DNA of 64,000 bases from Simplicispira sedimenti (GTDB lineage: Bacteria; Pseudomonadota; Gammaproteobacteria; Burkholderiales; Burkholderiaceae_C), in NCBI RefSeq assembly GCF_022760965.1, contig NZ_JAKVIJ010000011.1, forward strand, positions 98,329-162,328. The letters are read 5' to 3'. Positions within the stretch are counted from its first letter, which is position 1; every line of letters begins with the position of its first letter. This document shows positions 9,401-18,982 of the stretch, in pieces. The notes beneath the pieces were generated by a model. That model was not told where the DNA came from, did no database searches, and saw nothing but the letters and a program-made list of their open reading frames with translations. The position numbers and the translations under genes are program-made.

Positions 9401-9532
9401 GTTTTCAGTCTCCGGTTGAATCGATGGATGCAGCGTACAGTGTTGCGCTGCGGCATTGCTCAGGGATTGCCCCTAGCCCCTATCGCACATGTGACTGGCA
9501 CGGCCGACCCCCGTGGCCGCGCCAGTCCTGAA

Positions 9533-11170
9533 TCACAGGCCGGGGAGCCTGTAATCCTTGAGCTGCTCGCGCAGCCGGGTCTTGAGCATCTTGCCGGTGG
9601 CACCCAGCGGAATGGCATCGACAAACACCACGTCGTCCGGGATCTGCCACTTGGCGGTCTTGCCCTCGTAGAACTTCAGCAACTCCTCGCGCGTGATTTC
9701 AGCGCCAGGCTTCTTCACCACCACCACGATGGGGCGCTCGTCCCACTTGGGATGGGGCATGCCCACGCAGGCCGACATGGCGATGGCCGGGTGGGCCATG
9801 GCGATGTTTTCAATGTCAATGGAGCTGATCCACTCGCCGCCCGACTTGATCACGTCCTTGCTGCGGTCGGTGATCTGCATGAAGCCGTCGGCGTCGATGG
9901 TGGCCACGTCCCCGGTGGGGAACCAGCCCCGGCCCTGGGCGTCCTTGATGAGCGGACTCTCGCCCTTGTAGTAGGTGTCCAGAATCCAGGGGCCACGCAC
10001 CAACAGGTCGCCATAGGTCTTGCCATCCCAGGGCAGCTCGTTGCCGTCGCCGTCGATGATCTTCATGTCCACGCCAAAGATGGCGCGGCCCTGCTTCTGG
10101 CGCACCTTCATCTGCTCGTCCTTGGACAGGCCCAGCTGCTTGTTCTTGAGCGTGCACAGCGTGCCCAGCGGGCTCATCTCGGTCATGCCCCAGGCGTGCA
10201 GCACCTCCACACCGTACTCTTCCTGGAAGGCCGTGATCATGGCGGGCGGGCAGGCCGAGCCGCCAATGACCGTTCGCTTGAGCGAGGAGAACTTCAGCCC
10301 TGCAGGCTTGATGTGGCCCAGCAGCATCTGCCAGACCGTGGGCACGCCCGCAGCGTAGCTGACCTGCTCGGCCTCCATCAGCTCGTACACCGACTTGCCG
10401 TCCAGCGCCGGCCCAGGGAACACCAGCTTGCAGCCCGTGAGTGCTGCCGAATAGGGAATGCCCCAAGCGTTGACGTGGAACATGGGCACCACCGGCAGCA
10501 CGGCGTCGCGTGCCGACAGACACATCACATCGGGCAGCGCTGCCGCGTAGGCGTGCAGCACGGTAGAACGGTGGCTGTACAGCGCAGCCTTGGGGTTGCC
10601 CGTGGTGCCGCTGGTGTAGCACATGCTGGAAGCGCTGTTTTCGTCGAACGACGGCCAGTCATAGCTGCTGGCATAGGCGCTGATCCAGCTCTCGTAGCTG
10701 ACCAGGCCGGGAACGCCGCTGTCCTGCGGGAGCTTGTCGGGATCGCACAGCGCCACCCATTTCTTGACCGTGGGGCACTTGGCGTGCACCGCCTGCACCA
10801 GCGGCAGGAAGGTGAGGTCAAAGCACAGCACCTGGTCTTCGGCGTGGTTCACGATCCAGGCAATCTGCTCGGGGTGCAAGCGCGGGTTGATGGTGTGCAG
10901 CACGCGACCCGAGCCGCTCACGCCGAAATACATCTCCATGTGGCGGTAGCCGTTCCAGGCCAGGCTGGCCACGCGGTCACTGAACTGCAGGCCCTGCGCA
11001 TCCAGGGCATTGGCCAGCTGGCGCGAGCGCGCCGCAAGCTCTTTGTAGGTGTAGCGGTGGATGTCACCCTCCACCCGGCGCGAGACGATCTGCCCGTCGC
11101 CATGGTGCCGCTCGGCAAACTCGATCAGCGACGAAATCAGCAACGGCTGGCTCTGCATCAAACCCAACAT
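9533..11170 (-). CDS. fatty-acid--CoA ligase, AMP-binding (AlkK-like)
   Basis: A 545-residue adenylate-forming enzyme that activates a carboxylic acid to its CoA thioester via an acyl-AMP. The sequence shows the P-loop-like motif YTSGTTGNPKAALYSH (about residue 186), the AMP-binding GMTEMSP, PTGDVATID, and the C-terminal catalytic lysine region GATGKMLKTRL. It resembles medium/long-chain AlkK-type ligases. The start at 11170 is chosen because AAAGGAG lies 6 nt upstream; an in-frame upstream codon would add only 7 residues. It lies next to a second Liv-type binding protein, which hints that some of these binding proteins take up acids activated here. Confidence 0.92.
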   Translation of the reverse strand: MLGLMQSQPLLISSLIEFAERHHGDGQIVSRRVEGDIHRYTYKELAARSRQLANALDAQGLQFSDRVASLAWNGYRHMEMYFGVSGSGRVLHTINPRLHPEQIAWIVNHAEDQVLCFDLTFLPLVQAVHAKCPTVKKWVALCDPDKLPQDSGVPGLVSYESWISAYASSYDWPSFDENSASSMCYTSGTTGNPKAALYSHRSTVLHAYAAALPDVMCLSARDAVLPVVPMFHVNAWGIPYSAALTGCKLVFPGPALDGKSVYELMEAEQVSYAAGVPTVWQMLLGHIKPAGLKFSSLKRTVIGGSACPPAMITAFQEEYGVEVLHAWGMTEMSPLGTLCTLKNKQLGLSKDEQMKVRQKQGRAIFGVDMKIIDGDGNELPWDGKTYGDLLVRGPWILDTYYKGESPLIKDAQGRGWFPTGDVATIDADGFMQITDRSKDVIKSGGEWISSIDIENIAMAHPAIAMSACVGMPHPKWDERPIVVVVKKPGAEITREELLKFYEGKTAKWQIPDDVVFVDAIPLGATGKMLKTRLREQLKDYRLPGL

Positions 11171-11212
11171 GTGTACTCCTTTGTGTAGCAATCAAATAAC
11201 CCACGCACCATC

Positions 11213-12358
11213 CTAACGGGTGAACCGCTCGCCCTTGCCGATGATGGTCAAATCCACAAACCTTGATCCCTGGCGCACGCCTTTGCCGTAGTCCAGTTCG
11301 AAGCCTCCCAGGTCGTAGTGGCGCAGGGACTCCAGCGCCTGGAGGAATCGCGGCCTGGTCAGATCGCGACCCGCGCGCTTGAGCCCCTCGACCACCAGGC
11401 GCGCATTCATGTAGGCCTCCAGCCCGATGAAGGACACATGCTGACCGAACCCTGCCGCCTGCAGTGCCGTGCGGTACTCGCGCGCCAGGGGCAGGCTCTG
11501 GCTCCACGGAAACGGCACCACCGAGGCGACCACCACCCCCACGCCGTCCTCCCCCAGCGCACGCAGGGTCGCCTGCGTACCCATGACCGAGAGCGTGTAG
11601 AACCGTGCCCCCCGGCTGTGCTTGCGGTAGGCCTTGATGAAGCTGACCGTGGGCGCCCCGGCAGTGATCAGGATGATGGCCGTGGGATCGGCAGCCACCA
11701 GCGCGGCAACGGCCTGGGCCACATCGGATGAATCGGCCTGGACGGGCGCGTCGGCATGGAGCTTCTGCCCGCGCTTGTCCATGGCCTTGCGCACGCCCGC
11801 CAGGCCATCCTTGCCAAACGCGTTGTTCACCCACAGCACGGCAATGCGCGGCACACCGATGGTGGTCAGGTGCTGCACAAGCTTGTCCACCTCGTCCCCG
11901 TAGCTGGCGCGCAGGTTGAACACGTGGTCCAGGCCGGGGGCGCGCACCAGGTCGGCGCCCGTGAATGGCGTGATCAAAGGCACCGCAGGGCTTTCCTGGG
12001 CCAGCAGGGGCAAGGCCGCAGCAACGTTGGCCGTGCCGGTGAGGTTGAACAAGGCAAACACCCCATCCTGGCCCAGCATTTTGCGCAGGTTGTTGACGGT
12101 GTTTTCGGGCTTGTAGCCGTCGTCCTCGGTCAGTATGCGAATGCGCCGCCCGTGGATGCCACCCTGGGCATTGACGGCATCGAAGCAGGCCTTGCTGGCG
12201 TTGACGATATCGGGCGCCATCTCGGCCAGCGGCCCCGACAGATCCAGAGACTGGCCCAGCAAGATTTCGCCGTCCGTCACCCCCGCAGCAGCATGCGCCG
12301 CGCCCCAGGGCGCCACAGCGGCCACACCCAGCGCCCCCAGAAACTCTCGCTTGTTCAC
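11213..12358 (-). CDS. second Liv-type ABC substrate-binding protein
   Basis: A 381-residue periplasmic binding protein with a short twin-domain-like signal peptide (MNKREFLGALGVAAV..., cleavage near AHA-AAG). The first strand after it, ILLGQSLDLSGPLAEMAPDI, is typical of the Peripla_BP_6 family. It has no dedicated permease beside it and probably shares the LivHMGF complex encoded at 4281-8040. It is divergent from the Crp/Fnr gene. Confidence 0.9.
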   Translation of the reverse strand: MNKREFLGALGVAAVAPWGAAHAAAGVTDGEILLGQSLDLSGPLAEMAPDIVNASKACFDAVNAQGGIHGRRIRILTEDDGYKPENTVNNLRKMLGQDGVFALFNLTGTANVAAALPLLAQESPAVPLITPFTGADLVRAPGLDHVFNLRASYGDEVDKLVQHLTTIGVPRIAVLWVNNAFGKDGLAGVRKAMDKRGQKLHADAPVQADSSDVAQAVAALVAADPTAIILITAGAPTVSFIKAYRKHSRGARFYTLSVMGTQATLRALGEDGVGVVVASVVPFPWSQSLPLAREYRTALQAAGFGQHVSFIGLEAYMNARLVVEGLKRAGRDLTRPRFLQALESLRHYDLGGFELDYGKGVRQGSRFVDLTIIGKGERFTR

Positions 12359-12508
12359 ATCGGTCTCCCTGAGTCACACCCAGGCCTTGCAAGGCCCAAC
12401 GGGGCGCAGTGTCGCGCCCGCTCCCTGCGCTGCCAACACCTGTCGCCACGCAGACAACTGCCCAGGGTTTTCCCGATCGCGCCCCCGCAGAACTGCGAAA
12501 ATGGCTGC

Positions 12509-13195
12509 ATGTTCTGCGTTGCCCACCCTGCCGAGCGCTTCATTTGCAGCCAGCCCTGGTATCCCAGCCTGCCCGCAACGCTGCAGGAAGCGGTGCGCAG
12601 CGGCGTGTACCAAACAGAAGGCGCCAAAGGCGAGGTCATGCTGCCGGTCGGCTCGCAGGTCGAGGGCTGGCACGCTGTGCTCCAGGGGCTGGTGACCCTG
12701 CGCAGCCCCGCATGCAAGGCACGCACTTCGGCCTTCATAGGTATTCCGGACGGCGAATGGTTTGGCGAGGGCTCTGCGCTCAAGGCCGAAGCACGCAAGT
12801 ACGAGGTGGTGGCACTGCGCCCTACGTCCTTGCTGTGCCTGCCCCTGCCGCTGTTCCACACGCTGCGCGACACCAGCCTGGCGTTCAACCAGTTCCTGGT
12901 GCAGCACATGAACCTGCGCCTGGGCCAGGCCATGGCCATCATCGAGGCCGGCCGCATACGCTCGCCCGAACACCGTGTGGCGCTGTACCTCAGTCGCCTG
13001 TTCTGGCGCAGCACGCGCAGGCTGAATCTCACCCAAGAGGAGCTGGGACAGCTGGCCGGGCTCTCACGCCAGACCGTCAACCGCGTGCTGCAGGCACTGG
13101 AGGCCGCAGGCATCGTGACGCTGGATTTCGGCCGTGTGGCCATCGTGGACGATGAGGCGCTGAACGCCCACCTGGCCGCCACGGCATTGGCCTGA
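12509..13195 (+). CDS. Crp/Fnr-family transcriptional regulator
   Basis: A 228-residue regulator with an N-terminal cyclic-nucleotide-type sensor barrel (about residues 30-140) and a C-terminal winged helix whose recognition segment reads LTQEELGQLAGLSRQTVNRVLQ. The glycine/glutamate pair of the barrel appears as DGEWFGEGS. There is no N-terminal four-cysteine set, so it is not a classical Fe-S FNR. The start ATG 12509 gives MFCVAHPAE. It is divergent from the binding-protein gene at 12358 and could control it; that is inference from position. Confidence 0.88.
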   Translation: MFCVAHPAERFICSQPWYPSLPATLQEAVRSGVYQTEGAKGEVMLPVGSQVEGWHAVLQGLVTLRSPACKARTSAFIGIPDGEWFGEGSALKAEARKYEVVALRPTSLLCLPLPLFHTLRDTSLAFNQFLVQHMNLRLGQAMAIIEAGRIRSPEHRVALYLSRLFWRSTRRLNLTQEELGQLAGLSRQTVNRVLQALEAAGIVTLDFGRVAIVDDEALNAHLAATALA

Positions 13196-13216
13196 CTGCA
13201 GGCGACTGCCATTGCC

Positions 13217-14929
13217 TTACTCCTGTCGCAGGCGCACAGCCTGTGCATCGGCGTCGAACACCAGCTTGCGCGGCCATGGCTGCCAGTCGATGGCCACGGT
13301 GGCGTTGTTTGGCAGTCCGGTGCGCATGAACGCAGCCACGCTGTCCATCATGGCCTGGGAGAGCGCCATGCGCCCCGCCCTGTTGGCGCTGCTGTTGCTG
13401 GCTCGGGAGAAAACCGAGGGGCCGAAGTTGCCGAACAGGAAAGGCAGATCGAAAGCATGGGCCGCGCCGTACACCTCGTTCCAGGGCGCGGGCTGCTGGG
13501 CCCAGTCGAAGCGGTAGCTCCACACCTCCTTCTGCTGGCCGCGCAGCGTGTCCAGCAGGTTGTCGCGGCTGGGATCGAAGAAGCGGCTGGCCAGCAGCCG
13601 GGTACGAGCGTTGTAACCCGTGCCCGGCGCAGACACCGGCAGGTAAGAGGCATCGAGGATGTCGCCCGCCGTGAGCGTCGGCGGCGCATCGGGGTCGAAG
13701 CGCTGCATCATGGCAAAACGCTCGGCGTCACCGATCTTCATGCCCGGTTTACCGCCCAGCAGTGCCAGGAAAGGCGCGAACAGCTTGCCCTCTTCGGCGG
13801 TATAGCCCGTCAGCACCGGCACCTTGTGGTAGCGGCCGGCGGCGATGGCGGCCATGGGGTCAGCCGGTAGCAGCACGCCATCAGGGATGGGGCCCGAGCC
13901 GGTCAACCGGTTCGCCAGCACCGTCTGCAAAAGCACGCGCCCGTCCTTGCCGCGCAGGTAGCGGGCTTTCTGCATGGGGGTCCAGCCCGCGACCAGGGCT
14001 TTGGCTTGCCCCAGGTCGCCTGCCAGAGCGTCGGCCAGCGCCAGATGGGCCAGCAATCCCGCCGCCTGGGCCGCGTATTTGGCAGACGGACTCAGCGTAG
14101 GGATGCTGCCGGGCGGCAGATTGGCCGGGAGTGAAATACCACCGCTCACGGCCACGAGCTTGTGGAACAGCCCCTGCGCTTCGGGCACCGTGAGCAGCGC
14201 CAGAGCGTTGATGGCGCCTGCGGACTGCCCCATCAGCGTCACATTGCGCGGATCACCACCAAAGTGGGCGATATTGTCCTGGATGAAGCGCAGCGCCTGG
14301 AGGTGGTCCAGCAGCGCATAGTTGCCAGTGGCAGGCTGGTGGCCAGCCTGCAGATCGGGCAGGTGCAGAAAACCAAGCACGTCCAGCCGGTAGTTCGCCG
14401 TGACGACCACGGCACCCGCGGCACGGGCCAGCGCCGCACCGTCGTACACCGGGTCAGCGGTGTACCCCGAGATGGCACTGCCCCCATGCAGGAACAGCAG
14501 CACCGGCAGTTGCCCCTGTTCGTTCGCCGGACGCCAGATGTTGAGCGTCAGACAGTCCTCGCTGCCCACGGGGGTGTTCAGCGTCTGGCCAATGGTTTCA
14601 TCGAAACGGTTGTTCGCTCCCGGCCCATAGATACGCCCTATCTGCAGGCAGGCCTGACCAAAGCGGGTGGCATCGCGCTCACCTTGCCACGCCTCGGGCG
14701 CCACGGGTGGTTGCCAACGCAGATCACCGACGGGCGGTCGGGCAAAGGGAATCCCTTTCCATACATAGGTGCCGCTGGCAGCGCTGTCGTTCACCCCGCG
14801 CACCAGCCCATAGCGGGTTTCACGCAACTCAGGCGCGGCGGGCTGCCGACCAACGCCTGCGCACCCTGCGAGCAGCACCCCCACCAGCATGGCAGCCCGG
14901 ATGCGCCAACTGCAAAGATAATCGGCCAT
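13217..14929 (-). CDS. type B carboxylesterase, predicted lipoprotein
   Basis: A 570-residue alpha/beta hydrolase of the carboxylesterase family that hydrolyses carboxylic esters. A lipobox is visible near residue 22 (LLAGC), so it is probably anchored in the outer membrane. The family N-terminus (GIPFARPPVGDLRW) and SEDCLTLNIWRP are present. The nucleophile lies in GQSAGA, the acid is probably in GYTAEEGK, and the histidine is in YGAAHAFDLPFLFGNF. It is divergent from an AraC-type regulator at 15111, which is the likely controller. Confidence 0.92.
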   Translation of the reverse strand: MADYLCSWRIRAAMLVGVLLAGCAGVGRQPAAPELRETRYGLVRGVNDSAASGTYVWKGIPFARPPVGDLRWQPPVAPEAWQGERDATRFGQACLQIGRIYGPGANNRFDETIGQTLNTPVGSEDCLTLNIWRPANEQGQLPVLLFLHGGSAISGYTADPVYDGAALARAAGAVVVTANYRLDVLGFLHLPDLQAGHQPATGNYALLDHLQALRFIQDNIAHFGGDPRNVTLMGQSAGAINALALLTVPEAQGLFHKLVAVSGGISLPANLPPGSIPTLSPSAKYAAQAAGLLAHLALADALAGDLGQAKALVAGWTPMQKARYLRGKDGRVLLQTVLANRLTGSGPIPDGVLLPADPMAAIAAGRYHKVPVLTGYTAEEGKLFAPFLALLGGKPGMKIGDAERFAMMQRFDPDAPPTLTAGDILDASYLPVSAPGTGYNARTRLLASRFFDPSRDNLLDTLRGQQKEVWSYRFDWAQQPAPWNEVYGAAHAFDLPFLFGNFGPSVFSRASNSSANRAGRMALSQAMMDSVAAFMRTGLPNNATVAIDWQPWPRKLVFDADAQAVRLRQE

Positions 14930-15110
14930 GTTTGTCTCCTCGGGGGTTTTGTGGAATGCTCGGCCCCCCTGCCGAGGAACCGCATGCGCTGTGCATCCGG
15001 CCTCGCCGCCGATTGTGCGAACCCTGCCCCATTTGCCACTATCGCAACCGCGCCAAAACAGTGACTTCAGAGTGCCACTCCAGTGTTCTCCCTAACCCCG
15101 GAGACCGCGC

Positions 15111-16136
15111 ATGACGCCGCGCACCAGCTCTGCGGCATGGGTGCGCGGCATCACCGACATGCTGACGGCCCAGGGGCTGCCTGCCGCCGATCTGTGCACG
15201 CAAGCCGGCATCGACCTGCAAGCCTTGCAGCAGCCGCACACCCGAGTGGATGTGGACCGGGTAAGTCACTTATGGGAACTGGCTGTTGCCCGCCACGGCA
15301 ATCCCGCATTGGGCCTTGATCGAAACCTGACGGCCCGCTACGGCAATGTGGATCTGGTGGGCTATGCGCTCGCCTCTGGCCCCGATCTGCTGACCGGCTT
15401 TCGGCACCTGGAACGGCACATGGCCGTCATCTCGGATGCCACCACCTTCGCCCTGCAGAGCGATCCGCGCGGCTACTGGCTGGTGCTCAGCCACATAGGC
15501 GCCACCCGGCCCATACCGCGCCAACGCGTGGAATACGCGGTGCTCACCCTGCTCACGCTGTGCCACTGGCTCACGCGCCGGGAATTGACACCGCTGGCCG
15601 TCGAGCTCATCACCCCGCCCCCGGCAGACGACACGCCCCACCGCGCCGCCTTCGGCCTGCTGCCACGTTTTGGCCAGCCCGCCAACCGATTCCTGCTGGC
15701 CGATGTCGATTTGCGCTCACCCATCCCCACCCACAACCCCAGCCTGTGGGCCTTGCACGAGCGCCTGGTCGAAACCGAACTGGATCAGCTCGGCCAGACG
15801 CTCACCAGTACCCGGGTACGCACCGAGATTGCACGCATCCTGCACCTGGGTGAGCCGCGCCGTGAAGACGTGGCCGCGCGACTGCACCTGACCGATCGCA
15901 CACTGCAGCGCCGCCTGCAAGCCGAATCGGTGTGCTACCAGCAACTGCTGGACGACACACGCTGCGAACTGGCACGCCAGTACCTCGCCAACGAACGCCA
16001 CAGCCTGGCCGATATTGCCGATCTGCTCGGCTTTGCCGACACCAGCAACCTGTTCCGAGCCTGCAAGCGCTGGTTCGGCATGCCTCCGGGACAGTACCGC
16101 AGCCAGTTGCAGGCAGGCCCTGCCGTGACCGGATAG
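15111..16136 (+). CDS. AraC-family transcriptional regulator
   Basis: A 341-residue protein with an N-terminal Arabinose_bd-type ligand domain (about residues 20-200) and a C-terminal double helix-turn-helix (about 235-335). The C-terminal half shows the AraC hallmark of the second HTH, SLADIADLLGFADTSNLFRACKRWFG. It resembles OruR/ArgR-type AraC proteins of Pseudomonas. Its position back to back with the esterase gene (181 nt between starts) suggests that it regulates that gene. Confidence 0.9.
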   Translation: MTPRTSSAAWVRGITDMLTAQGLPAADLCTQAGIDLQALQQPHTRVDVDRVSHLWELAVARHGNPALGLDRNLTARYGNVDLVGYALASGPDLLTGFRHLERHMAVISDATTFALQSDPRGYWLVLSHIGATRPIPRQRVEYAVLTLLTLCHWLTRRELTPLAVELITPPPADDTPHRAAFGLLPRFGQPANRFLLADVDLRSPIPTHNPSLWALHERLVETELDQLGQTLTSTRVRTEIARILHLGEPRREDVAARLHLTDRTLQRRLQAESVCYQQLLDDTRCELARQYLANERHSLADIADLLGFADTSNLFRACKRWFGMPPGQYRSQLQAGPAVTG

Positions 16137-16180
16137 CCCTGCTGCACGCATGCATTGGGGCCCTGCGGGACAATGCCCCG

Positions 16181-17683
16181 ATGACCCCGCACGCCACCAC
16201 CGCGCAGCCCCTTGTGGACACCGGCCTCACCTGGAACAACAGCTTCGCCGCGCTGGGCCCGGCTTTTTTCACGCGCCTGCCACCCCGGCCCTTGCCCGCG
16301 CCCTACCCTGTCGCCCAGAGCCCCGGCACCGCCCTCCTGCTGGGGCTGGACAACACATGGCTGCAGTCCGAAGACGCCCTGCGGCTCTTCAGCGGCAATG
16401 CCCTGCCCCTGGGAGGCGACCCACTGGCCAGCGTCTATAGCGGGCACCAGTTCGGCGTGTGGGCCGGGCAGCTGGGCGATGGCCGGGCGCTGCTGTTGGG
16501 CGAAGTGCAAACGCCGCAAGGACCGCAGGAAATCCAGCTCAAGGGCAGCGGGCTCACACCCTACTCGCGCATGGGCGACGGGCGTGCCGTGCTGCGCTCG
16601 AGCATCCGTGAATTCCTCTGCAGCGAGGCCATGCATGCGCTGGGCATTCCCAGCACGCGGGCCTTGTACCTGTGCGGCTCCCCCGAACCCGTGCAACGCG
16701 AGGCGGTGGAGACGGCGGCAGTGGTGACCCGCGTGGCGCCCAGTTTCATCCGCTTCGGGCATTTCGAGCATTTCGCGGCGCGCGGGCAGTTTGATGAACT
16801 GCGGCAACTGGCCGACTACGTGATCGAACGCTTCTACCCAGACTGCCAGGACGGTGCCGACTGCGGCGGCCAGGCAGGCAATCGCTACGCGGCGCTCCTG
16901 CAGGCGGTGAGCGAGCGCAGCGCCGCCCTGGTGGCGCAGTGGCAGGCCGTGGGCTTCTGCCACGGCGTGCTCAATACCGACAACATGAGCATCCTGGGCC
17001 TGACCATCGATTACGGGCCGTTCCAGTTTCTGGACCACTTCGACCCAGGCCACATCTGCAACCACAGCGACCACCAGGGGCGCTATGCCTTCGGTCAGCA
17101 GCCGGGCGTGGTGCTCTGGAACCTGTACCGCCTGGGCCAGGCGTTGCAGCCGCTGATTGGCGATCCGGCGATCGCCATGGGCGCCCTGGAATCCTATCGC
17201 ACGCTGTATCCCCAGCACTTCATGGATCGCATGCGTGCCAAGCTGGGCCTGCGCTGCGCACGAGAGAACGACAGCGCCCTCATCGACGGCATCCTGCACC
17301 TGCTGGCCGACAATGCGGTGGACTACCCCATCTTCTGGCGCCGTCTTTCGCATGCGGTGGCGAGCGGCGCCTTCGAACCGGTGCGCGACCTGTTCGCCGA
17401 CCGGGCGGGCTACGATCGCTGGTTGCTATCCTATTCGGAGCTTGATGCGCTTGATGGTAGAGCGCCAGAGCCCGATTTGATGCTCCAATCCAATCCCCAT
17501 ATGGTGTTGCGCAACCACCTGGGCGAGCAGGCGATCCGCGCCGCGCAGGAAGGGAATTTTTCCGAGATACAGACCCTCCAAGCCCTGCTGGAACGCCCCT
17601 TTGACGCACACCCCGGCTTCGAAGCGCATGCCGGATTCCCGCCGGACTGGGCCCGGCACATCGCCATCAGTTGCTCATCATGA
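16181..17683 (+). CDS. selO: protein adenylyltransferase SelO (YdiU/UPF0061)
   Basis: A 500-residue pseudokinase-fold enzyme that transfers AMP from ATP to Ser/Thr/Tyr of target proteins and is linked to oxidative stress. Family landmarks are visible: SGHQFGVWAGQLGDGRA, LKGSGLTPYSRMGDGRAVLRSS, GFCHGVLNTDNMSILGLTIDYGPFQFLD with the metal-binding N and D residues, and NPHMVLRNH near the C-terminus. The start at ATG 16181 (MTPHATT) gives the standard length; the longer open frame upstream overlaps the AraC gene. Its stop overlaps the msrB start (ATGA). SelO with a methionine sulfoxide reductase makes functional sense in oxidative repair. Confidence 0.95.
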   Translation: MTPHATTAQPLVDTGLTWNNSFAALGPAFFTRLPPRPLPAPYPVAQSPGTALLLGLDNTWLQSEDALRLFSGNALPLGGDPLASVYSGHQFGVWAGQLGDGRALLLGEVQTPQGPQEIQLKGSGLTPYSRMGDGRAVLRSSIREFLCSEAMHALGIPSTRALYLCGSPEPVQREAVETAAVVTRVAPSFIRFGHFEHFAARGQFDELRQLADYVIERFYPDCQDGADCGGQAGNRYAALLQAVSERSAALVAQWQAVGFCHGVLNTDNMSILGLTIDYGPFQFLDHFDPGHICNHSDHQGRYAFGQQPGVVLWNLYRLGQALQPLIGDPAIAMGALESYRTLYPQHFMDRMRAKLGLRCARENDSALIDGILHLLADNAVDYPIFWRRLSHAVASGAFEPVRDLFADRAGYDRWLLSYSELDALDGRAPEPDLMLQSNPHMVLRNHLGEQAIRAAQEGNFSEIQTLQALLERPFDAHPGFEAHAGFPPDWARHIAISCSS

Positions 17684-18093
17684 CCTACCCCATCCAGAAA
17701 TCCGACGCCGAATGGCTGGCCCTGCTGCGTGACAAGGGTGCCGAGCCCGGCGCCTTCCAGGTCACCCGCCTGGCCGCCACCGAGCGACCCTTCACCGGCA
17801 AATACGAAGCGCACTGGCAGGATGGCAGCTACCATTGCATCTGCTGCGGCCAGACGCTGTTCAACGCCGCGACCAAGTTTGACGCCGGTTGCGGCTGGCC
17901 CAGCTTCAGCCATGCCGTACCGGGTGCGATCCGCGAAATCACCGACCGCAGCCACGGCATGCTGCGCACCGAAACCGTTTGTGCACAATGCGGTGCGCAC
18001 CTGGGCCATGTCTTTCCCGACGGCCCGGCCCCCACGGGCCTGCGCTACTGCATGAACTCGGCGTCGCTGGACTTCACCCCCGACGCTCCCTGA
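17680..18093 (+). CDS. msrB: peptide-methionine (R)-S-oxide reductase MsrB
   Basis: A 137-residue enzyme that reduces methionine-R-sulfoxide in proteins. It has the two zinc CxxC pairs (CICC and CAQC), the substrate segment GCGWPSF, the GAHLGHVFPDGP loop and the catalytic cysteine in RYCMNSASL. It is coupled to selO by a 4-nt overlap. Confidence 0.96.
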   Translation: MTYPIQKSDAEWLALLRDKGAEPGAFQVTRLAATERPFTGKYEAHWQDGSYHCICCGQTLFNAATKFDAGCGWPSFSHAVPGAIREITDRSHGMLRTETVCAQCGAHLGHVFPDGPAPTGLRYCMNSASLDFTPDAP

Positions 18094-18114
18094 CCCGGCT
18101 CACCAGGCCCCACC

Positions 18115-18669
18115 ATGAAACTGCTGATCGACTTTTTCCCCATCATCCTGTTCTTCGTCGCCTTCAAGATCTGGGGCATCTATGTGGCCACGGGTGTGGC
18201 CATCGCCGCAACGGTGGCACAGATTGCGTACCTGCGGCTGCGCCAAGGCAAGATCGAGCCCATGCAATGGCTGAGCCTGGGCGTCATCGTCGTCTTCGGT
18301 GGCGCCACGCTGTTGGCGCAGAACGAGACCTTCATCAAATGGAAGCCCACCGTTCTGTACTGGCTGATGGGTGGCGCGCTGCTCGTGGGTCAACTGGTGC
18401 TGCGCAAGAACCTGATCAAGAGCCTGATGGGCAGCCAGATGGAACTGCCCGAGGCTGCATGGAACGCAATGAACTGGAGCTGGATAGGTTTCTTCGCTGC
18501 CATGGGTGCACTCAACCTCTGGGTGGCGTATGAGTTCGATACTGAAACCTGGGTCAACTTCAAATTGTTCGGCGGGCTTGGGCTGATGCTGGTATTCATC
18601 GTGGTTCAGGCCCTGTTCCTGGGGCGCTACATCAAGGAAACCGACAACGCAAAGGACCCCCTGGCATGA
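18115..18669 (+). CDS. yciB: inner membrane septation protein YciB/IspZ
   Basis: A 184-residue membrane protein with five hydrophobic segments. The YciB hallmarks are present: the N-terminal KLLIDFFPIILFF, the central FIKWKPTVLYW and the C-terminal NFKLFGGLGLM. It acts in cell-envelope integrity and division. The last codons overlap the next gene's start. Confidence 0.94.
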   Translation: MKLLIDFFPIILFFVAFKIWGIYVATGVAIAATVAQIAYLRLRQGKIEPMQWLSLGVIVVFGGATLLAQNETFIKWKPTVLYWLMGGALLVGQLVLRKNLIKSLMGSQMELPEAAWNAMNWSWIGFFAAMGALNLWVAYEFDTETWVNFKLFGGLGLMLVFIVVQALFLGRYIKETDNAKDPLA

Positions 18670-18935
18670 ATACCCAGGCCATCACCGCTCCCGACATGGA
18701 AGTCGCACTGCGCGAGAAACTCCAGCCCACCACCGTGCAGGTGCTGGACGAAAGCTGGCAGCACGAGGGCCATCCCGGCGCCAACGGAACGGGTTTTGGC
18801 ACCCATTTCCGTGTGCGTATCGCGTCACCTTTGTTTACCGGTTTGACCCGGGTACGCCAGCATCGCCTTGTGTATGATGCGCTGCAAGATTTCATTGACC
18901 GTGGCGCACACGCCATTGCCATCGAAATCGTCTAG
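18666..18935 (+). CDS. BolA-family protein
   Basis: A short 89-residue BolA/IbaG-type protein. The family core is visible: the strand with H in FRVRIASPLF, the RVRQHRLVYDAL helix, and the final strand AHAIAIEIV. BolA proteins work with monothiol glutaredoxins in Fe-S handling and as transcription factors. The genetic pairing with yciB upstream is common in Burkholderiales. Confidence 0.9.
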   Translation: MNTQAITAPDMEVALREKLQPTTVQVLDESWQHEGHPGANGTGFGTHFRVRIASPLFTGLTRVRQHRLVYDALQDFIDRGAHAIAIEIV

Positions 18936-18982
18936 ACAGGCCCCATTTCTCGCCTGAAAACCTTTTCTTTTACGGAACTCGA

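Noticed and set aside
8000..11188. 1062-codon plus-strand open frame
   Set aside because: It runs antisense through the binding protein and acyl-CoA ligase genes; the composition is typical of an antisense shadow and no domain is visible.
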